Assembly (NCBI GenBank): GCA_018057825.1
Contig: JAGPCY010000002.1
Coordinates: 124,001-188,000 of the forward strand
DNA: 64,000 nt
Reading direction: 5' to 3'
From: Kofleriaceae bacterium
GTDB taxonomy: Bacteria; Myxococcota_A; Polyangia; Haliangiales; Haliangiaceae
Each line of letters starts with the position of its first letter. Position 1 is the first letter of the stretch. A program made the translations under genes and the position numbers. Under the pieces are notes generated by a model. The model worked only from the letters and a program-made list of their open reading frames with translations. It made no database searches and was not told the origin of the DNA. Of the stretch, positions 49,450-57,455 are shown piece by piece.

Positions 49450-50622
49450 ATGGCTATCCACGACGACCCCACCCTCGGCTTCGCCACCCGCGCCATCCAC
49501 GCCGGACAGGCCCCCGATCCCACGACCGGCGCGGTGATGACGCCGGTCTACTACACCTCGACCTACGCCCAGACCGCGCCCGGTGAGCACAAGGGCTTCG
49601 AGTACTCGCGCACCCACAACCAGACCCGGTTCGCCCTCGAGGCCAACCTGGCGTCCCTCGAGGGCGGCAGCCACGGGTTCTGCTTCGCCTCGGGCCTGGC
49701 CGCGACGTCGACCCTCCTGCAGATGTTCGACGCTGGCACCCACGTCATCGCCTGCGATGATCTCTACGGCGGCACCTTCCGGCTGTTCGACAAGGTGTTC
49801 CGGCGCATGGGCTTCGAGTTCAGCTACGTCGATCCGGTCGCCGGCGCGGCCGCGGTCGAGGCGGCGATCCGTCCGACCACCAAGCTGGTGTGGATCGAGA
49901 CGCCGACCAACCCGATGCTCAAGCTGACCGACATCGCCGCGGTCGCCGAGGTGTGCAAGCGGCGCGGGCTCCTGCTCGCGGTCGACAACACCTTCATGAC
50001 GCCGTACCTGCAGCGGCCCCTCGAGCTCGGCGCCGATCTGGTCGTCCACTCGATGACCAAGTACCTGAACGGCCACTCCGACGTCGTCGGCGGCTGCGTG
50101 GTGGTCAACTCCGAGGAGCTGCGCCAGCGCCTGGGGTTCCTGCAGAACGCGGTCGGCGCAGTGCCGTCGCCGATGGACAGCTTCCTGGTGATGCGCGGCA
50201 CCAAGACCCTTCACGTGCGCATGGATCGCCACGAGCAGAACGCCCGCGCCCTGGCCGAGTGGCTGTCGGCGCACCCCCAGGTCGCCAAGGTCATCTACCC
50301 CGGCCTCGACAGCCACCCGCAGCACGACCTGGCCAAGCGCCAGCAGCGCGGCTTCGGCGGCATGATCTCGTTCGTGCTGAAGGGCGGCCTCGACGAGTCG
50401 CGCCGGTTCCTGTCGACCTGCCAGCTCTTCACGCTGGCCGAGTCGCTGGGCGGCGTCGAGTCGCTCATCGAGCACCCGGCGATCATGACCCACGCGTCGA
50501 TCCCGGCCGACCGCCGCAACGCGCTGGGCATCGTCGACGGCTTCATCCGGCTGTCGGTCGGCATCGAAGATCTGGACGATCAGCGCGCCGATCTCGAGCG
50601 CGCCTTCGCCGCCGCGCGCTGA
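49450..50622 (+). CDS. PLP-dependent trans-sulfuration enzyme (cystathionine synthase/lyase)
   Basis: A protein of 390 residues. Features: LGFATRAIHAGQAPDPTTGA, PVYYTSTYAQ, GFEYSRTHNQTRFALEANLA, GTHVIACDDLYGGTFRLF, WIETPTNPMLKLTDIAAVAE and the PLP lysine in SMTKYLNGHSDVVGG. GFCFASGLAATSTL and PAIMTHASIP complete the family. It could be cystathionine gamma-synthase (metB), gamma-lyase or a related enzyme; the acidic and aromatic residues that separate them cannot be read reliably by eye. It links cysteine and methionine metabolism, matching ahcY and the D-cysteine-type enzyme in the window. Confidence 0.93.
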   Translation: MAIHDDPTLGFATRAIHAGQAPDPTTGAVMTPVYYTSTYAQTAPGEHKGFEYSRTHNQTRFALEANLASLEGGSHGFCFASGLAATSTLLQMFDAGTHVIACDDLYGGTFRLFDKVFRRMGFEFSYVDPVAGAAAVEAAIRPTTKLVWIETPTNPMLKLTDIAAVAEVCKRRGLLLAVDNTFMTPYLQRPLELGADLVVHSMTKYLNGHSDVVGGCVVVNSEELRQRLGFLQNAVGAVPSPMDSFLVMRGTKTLHVRMDRHEQNARALAEWLSAHPQVAKVIYPGLDSHPQHDLAKRQQRGFGGMISFVLKGGLDESRRFLSTCQLFTLAESLGGVESLIEHPAIMTHASIPADRRNALGIVDGFIRLSVGIEDLDDQRADLERAFAAAR

Positions 50623-50637
50623 CCCCGGGCCGGCGGG

Positions 50638-51267
50638 TCAGGGGGCGCGGCCGATCGCCGGTGCGCCCTCGAGGTAGGCCAGCGCGCCGCGGGTCAGGTG
50701 CTCGATCAGCGTGTCGTCGTCGGGACGCATCGCCGGCAGCATCGCGGCCATGATGATCGCGCCGCGGGTCGCGGCGTAGGCCACGAACACCCGGGTCGCG
50801 AGGTCCGGCGGCGGGTTGGCCATGCGCCGGGCGACCTGCTCGGTCATGGCCCCGAGGATCGGGCCGAAGCTGGCCGCGAACTCGGGGTGGGTCCAGGTGC
50901 CCGGCATCGCCAGATGGAACTGCCGGCGCAGGCGATCGGAGGTCGGGGTCTCGATGGCCGCGCGGATGCACGCGGCGATCGCCGCGTGGACGTCGAGGCC
51001 GTCGTCGGCCAGGATGGCGCGGATGCGCGCCTCGTAGGTGGCCAGCGTGCGACGGTAGATCTCGGCGAAGATCGCTGCCTTCGACGGGAAGTAGCGGTAC
51101 AGCGACGCGACCCCGACCCCGGCCCGCTCGGCGATGGCGTTGACCGACGCCTCGGGATCGTCGAGCTCGATGGTGGCGGTGACGATGGCGTCGACGATCT
51201 CCTCGCCGTCGAGGCGGCGCGGTGCGGGGGCCGGCGGCGGCGCGAGCGGATCGCGGGGGCGCGACAT
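50638..51267 (-). CDS. TetR-family transcriptional regulator
   Basis: 209 residues from the ATG at 51265-51267. The DNA-binding region is IVTATIELDDPEASVNAIAE, then RAGVGVASLYRYFPSKAAIF, the usual TetR recognition helix with LYRYFPSK. The C-terminal domain is helical with GTWTHPEFAASFGPILGAMT and lacks recognisable specificity. It is divergent from the alpha/beta hydrolase at 51305 with 37 bases between starts, so it probably regulates that gene. Confidence 0.92.
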   Translation of the reverse strand: MSRPRDPLAPPPAPAPRRLDGEEIVDAIVTATIELDDPEASVNAIAERAGVGVASLYRYFPSKAAIFAEIYRRTLATYEARIRAILADDGLDVHAAIAACIRAAIETPTSDRLRRQFHLAMPGTWTHPEFAASFGPILGAMTEQVARRMANPPPDLATRVFVAYAATRGAIIMAAMLPAMRPDDDTLIEHLTRGALAYLEGAPAIGRAP

Positions 51268-51304
51268 GGCGTCACGATACACGCGGATGCCCTAAGGTAG
51301 CGCC

Positions 51305-52057
51305 ATGCTGCTCGCTCACGATCGCGTCGGGGCCGGTCCGGCCCTGATCCTCGTCCACGGCATCACCGAGTCGCGCCGGGCCTGGGATCCGCTGGTGGCG
51401 GCGCTCGCCGCGACCTACGACGTGCTCGCCGTCGACCTGCGCGGCCATGGCGAGTCGGCGCCTGGCGCGGCCTACGATCCGATCGCGCTCGCCACCGACG
51501 TCGCCGAGACCGCGGCCGCCGCGGGCCTGGTCGAGCCGCTGGTGGTTGGACACTCGCTGGGCGGCTTCGTCGCCACCGCCTTCGCCGCCGTCGCGCGCCC
51601 GCGCGCCGTCGTGAACGTCGACCAGCCGCTCCGGCTCGCCGCCTTCAAGGCCCAGCTCGGCCAGCTCGAGCCGATGCTGCGCGGCGAGCCCGCCGGGTTC
51701 CAGGCCGCGATGGCGATGGTGTTCCAGATGCTGCATGGCCCTCTGCCGCCCGCCGAGGTGGCGCGGCTCACTGCGCTGCGTCGGCCCGAGCAGGCCGTCG
51801 TCCTCGGCGTGTGGGGCACCGTGTTCGACTCGACCCCCGAGGAGCTCGACGCCACCGTCGCCGCGCTGGCCGCCGCCGTCGCCGTGCCCTACCTGTCGCT
51901 CCACGGCGCCGATCCCGGCGAGCCCTACACGGCGTGGCTGCGGGGCCACGTCCCGACCGCCACCGTCGAGGTGTGGCCCGAGCACGGGCACTATCCGCAC
52001 CTCCTAGAGCCCGCGCGCTTCGTCGAGCGGCTCGTCGCCTTCGACCGTCGCGCCTGA
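51305..52057 (+). CDS. Alpha/beta hydrolase
   Basis: A protein of 250 residues. The oxyanion motif is ILVHGITESRRAWDPLV, the nucleophile elbow VVGHSLGGFVATAF (Ser near 83), and the histidine in EHGHYPHLLEP near 236. VLAVDLRGHGESAPG is typical of esterase/haloperoxidase-like enzymes. Substrate unknown. The divergent TetR gene is a likely regulator. It is the last ordinary gene before the tandem array. Confidence 0.9.
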   Translation: MLLAHDRVGAGPALILVHGITESRRAWDPLVAALAATYDVLAVDLRGHGESAPGAAYDPIALATDVAETAAAAGLVEPLVVGHSLGGFVATAFAAVARPRAVVNVDQPLRLAAFKAQLGQLEPMLRGEPAGFQAAMAMVFQMLHGPLPPAEVARLTALRRPEQAVVLGVWGTVFDSTPEELDATVAALAAAVAVPYLSLHGADPGEPYTAWLRGHVPTATVEVWPEHGHYPHLLEPARFVERLVAFDRRA

Positions 52058-52134
52058 GCCGCGCCGCGACCTCGGCCGCGACCGGGTCGGCCCGCGGCGC
52101 GAGCGATCGGGCGGAGCGCCGGTGGGCGCGCGCA

Positions 52135-52186
52135 GGTGAGCGGCTCGCGGTCGGGCGAGGGCGGGTGAGCGGCTCGCGGTCGGGCG
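52135..52186. repeat. Direct repeat in the region upstream of the array
   Basis: GGTGAGCGGCTCGCGGTCGG followed by GCG occurs at 52135-52157 and again at 52164-52186, a 29-base period. It lies in the 208-base stretch between the hydrolase and the first array gene, the only place a promoter for the array could be. No -35/-10 boxes are evident. Confidence 0.5.
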
Positions 52187-52265
52187 GATCGGTGTGGGGG
52201 GAGCGCTGGCGTGCTCCGCGTCACCCGCTCTTGCCGCCCGCGCCGAATCGTGGGAAGCAGGACTG

Positions 52266-52715
52266 GTGAGTATTGGTGTGGGTGACGTCCTCGCGGCACC
52301 GATCGAGCGCCCCGGCTGGTATCCGGGGACGCGGCCACGACGACCACCGGACTGGGCGTATCGGCGGAGCCTGCTCGAGGACGAGCGCGCCGACCTCGAC
52401 CGGCTGGTGGGGCTGGCGCCGCCGGCCCTGCGGCCGGTGACCGAGGGGCTCGGGGTGATGGCGCAGTCGGTGGCGAGCCGGGTGCAGTGGCAGGGAGCCC
52501 ACGCGCCCGGGCGACGGTGGATCCCACGGGCGAATGTCGGGATCGTGAGCTTCCAGGGAGCGGCGGAGTCGCTGGCGGTGCGGCACAGCCTGTACACGTT
52601 CGACCTGTCGGATCCGGCGTCGCCGGGGCGGCCGTACGTGGTGGTCGACGCGGCGCTGACGGCTGGCGACGACGAGACGATGCCCGTCGTGCCGAGCGAA
52701 GGAGACCTATCATGA
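52266..52715 (+). CDS. Array leader gene X, 149 residues, unknown function
   Basis: A protein of 149 residues from a GTG at 52266, preceded by AAGCAGGA; other in-frame starts lie upstream at 52194. It opens with SIGVGDVLAAPIERPGWYPG and has a charged helix (WAYRRSLLEDERADLDRLVG). The C-terminus DAALTAGDDETMPVV shares its sequence with the 41-residue linker peptides. No signal peptide is present. Its stop overlaps the start of the first array gene (ATGA). Bases 52347-52715 recur at 60687-61055, 8,340 bases away, without gaps. Function unknown; it does not resemble a known family. Confidence 0.6.
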   Translation: MSIGVGDVLAAPIERPGWYPGTRPRRPPDWAYRRSLLEDERADLDRLVGLAPPALRPVTEGLGVMAQSVASRVQWQGAHAPGRRWIPRANVGIVSFQGAAESLAVRHSLYTFDLSDPASPGRPYVVVDAALTAGDDETMPVVPSEGDLS

Positions 52716-53383
52716 GGACCGCGGTATGGGCAGTGATCGGAAGCGCCGCAGTGTGGCAGGGCGGGTGTACGTACCATGTGGCGGCGGGCGCGATGGGCAA
52801 CCTGCGCACGGACGGCACAACGGCGTCCGAACGAGTCCCGAAGGCGCACATGGCGCTACTGGCGGGGGCCGGGCCGTGCTTACGCTGGCCGCGGTTGCGA
52901 GCGTCGTTGACCCTGGACGGCGCGATCCGTGGAGCGAGTGCGTCTGTGCTAGGCGCGACGGAGGTGATGTGGATTTTCCTGGAAGGATACTCAGCGCGGT
53001 ATCCACACGCAACGCGGACTTCGTTGGCGGTCAAGGGGCGGCTGGCCGGCGGGTGGAACGAGATCACGAACCGGCGGATCGCGGAGGCTGGGATCGGTCT
53101 CGCGCTGGTCCTGGATAGCTACCGGCGACGGAACACCCTGTTGAGTGACGGCAAGACGGGGGATTTCCACGCCGTGTCGCTGGACCTGATCGCGACGTAT
53201 GCGCCCGATCGTCGCGGGCAGGATGAGGTGTGGCTCGGCGGGCAGGTGTCGTACCACTTCAATGGATTGTCGGCTCCACCGGCGCCGGGGCCGATTCGTG
53301 GAGGTACCGTGTCGAGCGGCGTGCGGTACAACCGGCCGCAGCCGGGGCAAGCGACGGACTGCAACGGCGGGCACCTGCCATGA
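52712..53383 (+). CDS. Array protein 1, head a, tail 1
   Basis: A protein of 223 residues, probably exported through its R-AVWAVIGSAAVW-QGGC signal; the lipobox position -3 is Gln, so lipidation is uncertain. Head a: AAGAMGNLRTDGTTASERVP. Tail 1: LEGYSARYPHATRTSLAVKG, ALVLDSYRRRNTLLSDGKTG and SYHFNGLSAPP. AAGGAGA lies seven bases before the ATG. It is the first array copy, coupled to gene X upstream and to the first linker ORF downstream. Tail 1 recurs almost unchanged in copy 5. Confidence 0.8.
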   Translation: MRTAVWAVIGSAAVWQGGCTYHVAAGAMGNLRTDGTTASERVPKAHMALLAGAGPCLRWPRLRASLTLDGAIRGASASVLGATEVMWIFLEGYSARYPHATRTSLAVKGRLAGGWNEITNRRIAEAGIGLALVLDSYRRRNTLLSDGKTGDFHAVSLDLIATYAPDRRGQDEVWLGGQVSYHFNGLSAPPAPGPIRGGTVSSGVRYNRPQPGQATDCNGGHLP

Positions 53384-53505
53384 CAGCCATGCGGCAACTC
53401 CGGACGTTGCGCCGAGGGCGGCCGTCCGTCGCGATCGAGGCGGCGCTGACGGCTGGCGATGACGAGACGATGCCCGTCGTGCCGAGCGAAGGAGACCCAC
53501 CATGA
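53380..53505 (+). CDS. Linker ORF 1, 41 residues
   Basis: Starts on the stop of copy 1 and ends on the start of copy 2. It is the most divergent linker: TAMRQLRTLRRGRPSVAIEA, then ALTAGDDETMPVVPSEGDPP. The other linkers have RQQWTPGRKRL in the first half; here the central part is replaced, while length and frame are kept. That pattern favours translation over chance. Possible roles are a small regulatory peptide or simply a device to couple translation of successive genes. Confidence 0.55.
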   Translation: MTAMRQLRTLRRGRPSVAIEAALTAGDDETMPVVPSEGDPP

Positions 53506-54173
53506 GGACCGCGGTATGGGCTGTGATCGGGAGCGCCGCAGTGTGGCAGGGCGGGTGTACGTACCATGTGGCGGCGGGCGCGATGGGCAACCTGCGCACG
53601 GATGGCACGACGGCGTCCGAACGAGTCCCAAAGGCGCATATGGCGCTACTGGCGGGGGCCGGGCCGTGCCTACGCTGGCCGCGGTTGCGAGCGTCGTTGA
53701 CCCTGGACGGCGCGATCCGTGGAGCGAGTGCGTCTGTGCTAGGCGCGACGGAGGTGATGTGGATCTTCAACGAAGGGCATGCCCGCCTCGGGGGAGGAAC
53801 GACGCGGACGTCGCTGGCGCTGAAGGGGCGATTGGCGGGTGGATGGAACGGGATCACGAACCGGAGGATCGCGGAGGCTGGGTTGGGGATCGCAATCGTG
53901 CTCGACAGCGATCGGACGCGCGATCTGTACTTCGCCAGCCGCAATGACTACGCCGGGGACTTTCACGCGGTGTCGCTGGATGTGATCGCGACCTACGCGC
54001 CCGACCGCCGGGGAGAAGACGAGGTGTGGCTCGGCGCGCAGCTCGCGTTTCACGTGAACGGATTGTCATCGCCACCGCCTCCCACCGGCGGGGCGGTGGT
54101 CCGGCGAGGCGGCGACTACGGTCGCCCGGCCCCCGGGCAATCGACGGACTGCAACGGCGGGCACCTGCCATGA
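53502..54173 (+). CDS. Array protein 2, head a, tail 2
   Basis: A protein of 223 residues. Head a is nearly identical to copy 1. Tail 2 begins NEGHARLGGGTTRTSLALKG and includes VLDSDRTRDLYFASRNDYAG and AFHVNGLSSPPPPTGGAVV. Compared with copy 1, the split in similarity falls at the conserved MWIF junction, the clearest pair showing modular exchange. Tail 2 returns in copy 10 almost base for base. Confidence 0.8.
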   Translation: MRTAVWAVIGSAAVWQGGCTYHVAAGAMGNLRTDGTTASERVPKAHMALLAGAGPCLRWPRLRASLTLDGAIRGASASVLGATEVMWIFNEGHARLGGGTTRTSLALKGRLAGGWNGITNRRIAEAGLGIAIVLDSDRTRDLYFASRNDYAGDFHAVSLDVIATYAPDRRGEDEVWLGAQLAFHVNGLSSPPPPTGGAVVRRGGDYGRPAPGQSTDCNGGHLP

Positions 54174-54295
54174 CGGCCATGCGGCAACAGTGGACGCCGG
54201 GCCGCAAGCGGCTGTCCCTGGCGATCGCGGCGGCGCTGACGGCTGGCGACCACGAGACGATGCCCATCGTGGCGAGCGAGGGGGGCGCGCCATGA
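54170..54295 (+). CDS. Linker ORF 2, 41 residues
   Basis: Typical first half (RQQWTPGRKRLSLAIAAALT) and an end GDHETMPIVASEGGAP. The ribosome-binding part of its tail is AGGGGGGC, weaker than the AAGGAGA found before most array genes. Confidence 0.55.
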   Translation: MTAMRQQWTPGRKRLSLAIAAALTAGDHETMPIVASEGGAP

Positions 54296-54963
54296 GGAGC
54301 GCTGCGTGGGCCGTCGTCCTGAGCGCGGTCGCGTGGCAGGGCGGGTGTACGTACCACGTGGCGGCGGGCGCGATGGGCAACCTGCGCACGGATGGCACGA
54401 CGGCGTCCGAACGAGTCCCGAAGGCGCACATGGCGCTACTGGCGGGGGCCGGGCCGTGCCTACGCTGGCCGCGGTTGCGAGCGTCGTTGACCCTGGACGG
54501 CGCGATCCGTGGAGCGAGTGCGTCTGTGCTCGGCGCGACGGAGGTGATGTGGATCTTCCTGGAGGGGCACGCGCAGAGTTCGGAGGGCAGAACGCGGACG
54601 TCGCTGGGGCTGAAGGGTCGGTTGGCGGGCGGTTGGAACGGGATCACGAACCGGCGAATCGCGGAGGCTGGGTTGGGAATAGCGATCGTGCTCGACAGCG
54701 ATCGGATGCGGGGCCTCAACTTTGCGAACCGGTATGCGCGCACGGGCGACTTTCACGCGGTGTCGCTGGATGTGATCGCGACGTACGCGCCGGATCGCCG
54801 GGGTGAGGACGAGGTATGGCTCGGCGCGCAGCTCGCGTTTCATCTCAACGGATGGTCGTCGCCACCACCGCCGATCGGCGGTAGCCGCGTTGCGAACAAC
54901 GAGAAGTACAACAAGCCCGAGCCCGGGCAATCGACGGACTGCAACGGCGGGCACCTGCCATGA
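54292..54963 (+). CDS. Array protein 3, head a, tail 3
   Basis: A protein of 223 residues. The signal differs slightly (RSAAWAVVLSAVAWQGGC). Tail 3 starts LEGHAQSSEGRTRTSLGLKG with VLDSDRMRGLNFANRYARTG and HLNGWSSPPPPIGG. Head a here is followed by a third kind of tail, so head a alone occurs with three tails in the first three copies. Confidence 0.8.
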   Translation: MRSAAWAVVLSAVAWQGGCTYHVAAGAMGNLRTDGTTASERVPKAHMALLAGAGPCLRWPRLRASLTLDGAIRGASASVLGATEVMWIFLEGHAQSSEGRTRTSLGLKGRLAGGWNGITNRRIAEAGLGIAIVLDSDRMRGLNFANRYARTGDFHAVSLDVIATYAPDRRGEDEVWLGAQLAFHLNGWSSPPPPIGGSRVANNEKYNKPEPGQSTDCNGGHLP

Positions 54964-55085
54964 CGGCCATGCGGCAACAGTGGACGCCGGGCCGCAAGCG
55001 GCTGTCCCTGGCGATCGCGGCGGCGCCGACGGCTGGCGACCACGAGACGATGCCCGGCGCGCCGAGCGAGGGGGGCGCGCCATGA
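54960..55085 (+). CDS. Linker ORF 3, 41 residues
   Basis: Differs from linker 2 at AAAPTAGDHETMPGAPSEGGAP, with a Leu to Pro change. Its ribosome-binding segment for copy 4 is also the AGGGGGGC variant. Copies 3 and 4 are therefore adjacent to a shared local variant, consistent with tandem duplication of the unit. Confidence 0.5.
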   Translation: MTAMRQQWTPGRKRLSLAIAAAPTAGDHETMPGAPSEGGAP

Positions 55086-55753
55086 GGAGCGCTGCGTGGG
55101 CCTTGATCGCGAGCGCGGTCGCGTGGCAGGGCGGGTGTACGTACCACGTGGCGATCGGAGGGCAGGGGACGATCGCCACCGATGGCACGACCGCGGGCCG
55201 CAATGTGCCCGATGGGGCGCCGTCGTTTCTGGTGGGCGCTGGACCGTGCCTGCGCTGGCCGCGGCTGCGCGCGTCCTTGACGCTCGACGGCGCCGTGCGC
55301 GTGAAGAGCATCGCAGCGCTCGCCGCGACGGAGGTGATGTGGATCTTCCTGGAGGGGCATGCGCGGAGCTGGGGTGGCCGGACGCGTACATCGCTGGCGG
55401 CGAAGGGGCGGTTGGCCGGCGGTTGGAACGGGATCACGAACCGGCGGATCGTAGAGGCGGGGATCGGTCTTGCGGTGGTCCTGGATAGCGCGCGCATGCG
55501 ACGGCTTGTTACGGAGCGATTTCCCCAGCAGACAGGGGACTTTCATGCGGTGTCACTGGACTTGATCGCGACGTATGCACCGGACCGTGTCGGGGAGGAC
55601 GAGGTGTGGCTCGGGGCGCAGTTGTCGTTCCACCTGAATGGACTGTCCTCGCCGCCGCCGGTGTCAGGCGGAACCAGGGTCGGGAGCTACGGTCAATATC
55701 GTGCGCCCGAGCCCGGACAGTCGACGGACTGCAACGGCGGGCACCTGCCATGA
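55082..55753 (+). CDS. Array protein 4, head b, tail 4
   Basis: A protein of 223 residues. Head b: IGGQGTIATDGTTAGRNVPD and GAPSFLVGAGPCLRWPRLRA. Tail 4: LEGHARSWGGRTRTSLAAKG, NRRIVEAGIGLAVVLDSARM, RRLVTERFPQQTG and SFHLNGLSSPPPVSGG. It is the first use of both head b and tail 4. Tail 4 appears again only in copy 6. Confidence 0.8.
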   Translation: MRSAAWALIASAVAWQGGCTYHVAIGGQGTIATDGTTAGRNVPDGAPSFLVGAGPCLRWPRLRASLTLDGAVRVKSIAALAATEVMWIFLEGHARSWGGRTRTSLAAKGRLAGGWNGITNRRIVEAGIGLAVVLDSARMRRLVTERFPQQTGDFHAVSLDLIATYAPDRVGEDEVWLGAQLSFHLNGLSSPPPVSGGTRVGSYGQYRAPEPGQSTDCNGGHLP

Positions 55754-55875
55754 CGGCCATGCGGCAACCGTGGACGCCGGGTCGCAAGCGGCTGTCCCCG
55801 GAGATCGCGGTAGCGCTGGCGGCTGGCGATGACGAGACGATGCCCGTCGTGCCGAGCGAAGGAGACCCAACATGA
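55750..55875 (+). CDS. Linker ORF 4, 41 residues
   Basis: Variant RQPWTPGRKRLSPEIAVALA then AGDDETMPVVPSEGDPT. The SPEIAVALAAG centre recurs in linker 8 as YPEIAVALAAG, so linkers also fall into subtypes. Confidence 0.55.
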   Translation: MTAMRQPWTPGRKRLSPEIAVALAAGDDETMPVVPSEGDPT

Positions 55876-56543
55876 GGAGCGCTGTATGGGCCGTGATCGC
55901 GAGCGCCGCAGTGTGGCAGGGCGGGTGTACGTACCACGTGGCGATCGGAGGGCAGGGGAAGCTTCGAGGAGACGACATGATCGGCACGGAGAAGGCTCCG
56001 CGCGGAGCGCCGAGCCTGTTGGTGGGGGCCGGCCCGTGCCTGCGCTGGCCCCGGGTACGGGCTTCGTTGACGTTTGACGCAGCCCTCCGGGGGATCAGCA
56101 TCGTGCCGCTCGCGGCGACGGAGGTGATGTGGATCTTCCTGGAGGGATATTCAGCGCGGTATCCACACGCAACGCGGACTTCGTTGGCGGTCAAGGGGCG
56201 GCTGGCCGGCGGGTGGAACGAGATCACGAACCGGCGGATCGCGGAGGCTGGGATCGGTCTCGCGCTGGTCCTGGATAGCTACCGGCAACGGAATACCCTG
56301 TTGGGTGACGGGAAGACGGGGGACTTCCACGCCGTGTCGCTGGACCTGATCGCGACGTATGCGCCCGATCGTCGCGGGCAGGATGAGGTGTGGCTCGGGG
56401 GACAGGTCTCGTACCATTTCAATGGCTTCTCGTCGCCCCCGTCGCCGGGGCCGATTCGTGGAGGTACCGTGTCGAGCGGCGTGCGGTACAATCGGCCGAA
56501 GCCAGGGGAAGCGACAGACTGCAACGGCGGGCACCTGCCATGA
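55872..56543 (+). CDS. Array protein 5, head c, tail 1
   Basis: A protein of 223 residues. Head c: IGGQGKLRGDDMIGTEKAPR, then GAPSLLVGAGPCLRWPRVRA and ALRGISIVPLAATEVMWIF. Tail 1 as in copy 1 with small changes (RQRNTLLGDGKTG, FNGFSSPPSPG and PKPGEATDCNGG). Copies 1 and 5 share the tail while their heads differ throughout, which rules out simple duplication of a whole gene. Confidence 0.8.
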   Translation: MRSAVWAVIASAAVWQGGCTYHVAIGGQGKLRGDDMIGTEKAPRGAPSLLVGAGPCLRWPRVRASLTFDAALRGISIVPLAATEVMWIFLEGYSARYPHATRTSLAVKGRLAGGWNEITNRRIAEAGIGLALVLDSYRQRNTLLGDGKTGDFHAVSLDLIATYAPDRRGQDEVWLGGQVSYHFNGFSSPPSPGPIRGGTVSSGVRYNRPKPGEATDCNGGHLP

Positions 56544-56665
56544 CGGCCATGCGGCAACAGTGGACGCCGGGCCGCAGGCGGCTGTCCCTGGCGATCGCGG
56601 CGGCGCTGACGGCTGGCAACCACGAGACGATGCCCGTTGTGGCGAGCGAAGGAGACCCACCATGA
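56540..56665 (+). CDS. Linker ORF 5, 41 residues
   Basis: Variant with GRRRLSLAIAAALTAGNHET and MPVVASEGDPP. The Asn at AGNHET is unique to this copy. Confidence 0.55.
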   Translation: MTAMRQQWTPGRRRLSLAIAAALTAGNHETMPVVASEGDPP

Positions 56666-57333
56666 GGAGCGCTGCATGGGCCGTGATCACGAGCGCCGCA
56701 GTGTGGCAGGGCGGGTGTACGTACCACGTGGCGATCGGAGGGCAGGGGAAGCTTCGTGGAGACGACATGATCGGCGCGGAGAAGGCTCCGCGCGGAGCGC
56801 CGAGTCTGTTGGTGGGCGCCGGCCCGTGCCTGCGCTGGCCCCGGGTACGGGCTTCGCTGACGTTCGACGCCGCACTCCGGGGCATCAGCATCGTCCCGCT
56901 GGCGGCGACGGAGGTGATGTGGATCTTCCTGGAGGGGCATGCGCGGAGCTGGGGTGGCCGGACGCGTACATCGCTGGCGGCGAAGGGGCGGTTGGCGGGC
57001 GGTTGGAATGGGATCACGAACCGGCGGATTGTAGAGGCCGGGATCGGTCTTGCAGTGGTCCTGGATAGCGCGCGCATGCGACGGCTTGTTACGGAGCGAT
57101 TTCCCCAGCAGACAGGGGACTTCCATGCGGTGTCACTGGACTTGATCGCGACGTATGCACCGGACCGTGTCGGGGAGGACGAAGTGTGGCTCGGGGCGCA
57201 GTTGTCGTTCCACCTGAATGGACTGTCGTCGCCGCCCCCGGTGTCAGGCGGAACCAGGGTCGGGAGCTACGGTCAATATCGTGCGCCCGAGCCCGGGCAA
57301 TCGACGGACTGCAACGGCGGGCACCTGCCATGA
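56662..57333 (+). CDS. Array protein 6, head c, tail 4
   Basis: A protein of 223 residues. Head c is as in copy 5 but with MIGAEKAPRG. Tail 4 repeats copy 4 with only a few base changes, including the unusual FPQQTGDF. Copies 4, 5 and 6 therefore give b4, c1 and c4, a small combinatorial series in consecutive units. Confidence 0.8.
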   Translation: MRSAAWAVITSAAVWQGGCTYHVAIGGQGKLRGDDMIGAEKAPRGAPSLLVGAGPCLRWPRVRASLTFDAALRGISIVPLAATEVMWIFLEGHARSWGGRTRTSLAAKGRLAGGWNGITNRRIVEAGIGLAVVLDSARMRRLVTERFPQQTGDFHAVSLDLIATYAPDRVGEDEVWLGAQLSFHLNGLSSPPPVSGGTRVGSYGQYRAPEPGQSTDCNGGHLP

Positions 57334-57455
57334 CGGCTATGCGGCAACAGTGGACGCCGGGTCGCAAGCGGCTGTCCCTGGCGATCGCGGTGGCGCTGAC
57401 GGCTGGCGACCACGAGACGATGCCCGTCGTGCCCGGCGAAGGAGACCCACCATGA
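57330..57455 (+). CDS. Linker ORF 6, 41 residues
   Basis: RQQWTPGRKRLSLAIAVALT then AGDHETMPVVPGEGDPP; the second-last region has PGEG instead of PSEG. Strong AAGGAGA for copy 7. Confidence 0.55.
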   Translation: MTAMRQQWTPGRKRLSLAIAVALTAGDHETMPVVPGEGDPP

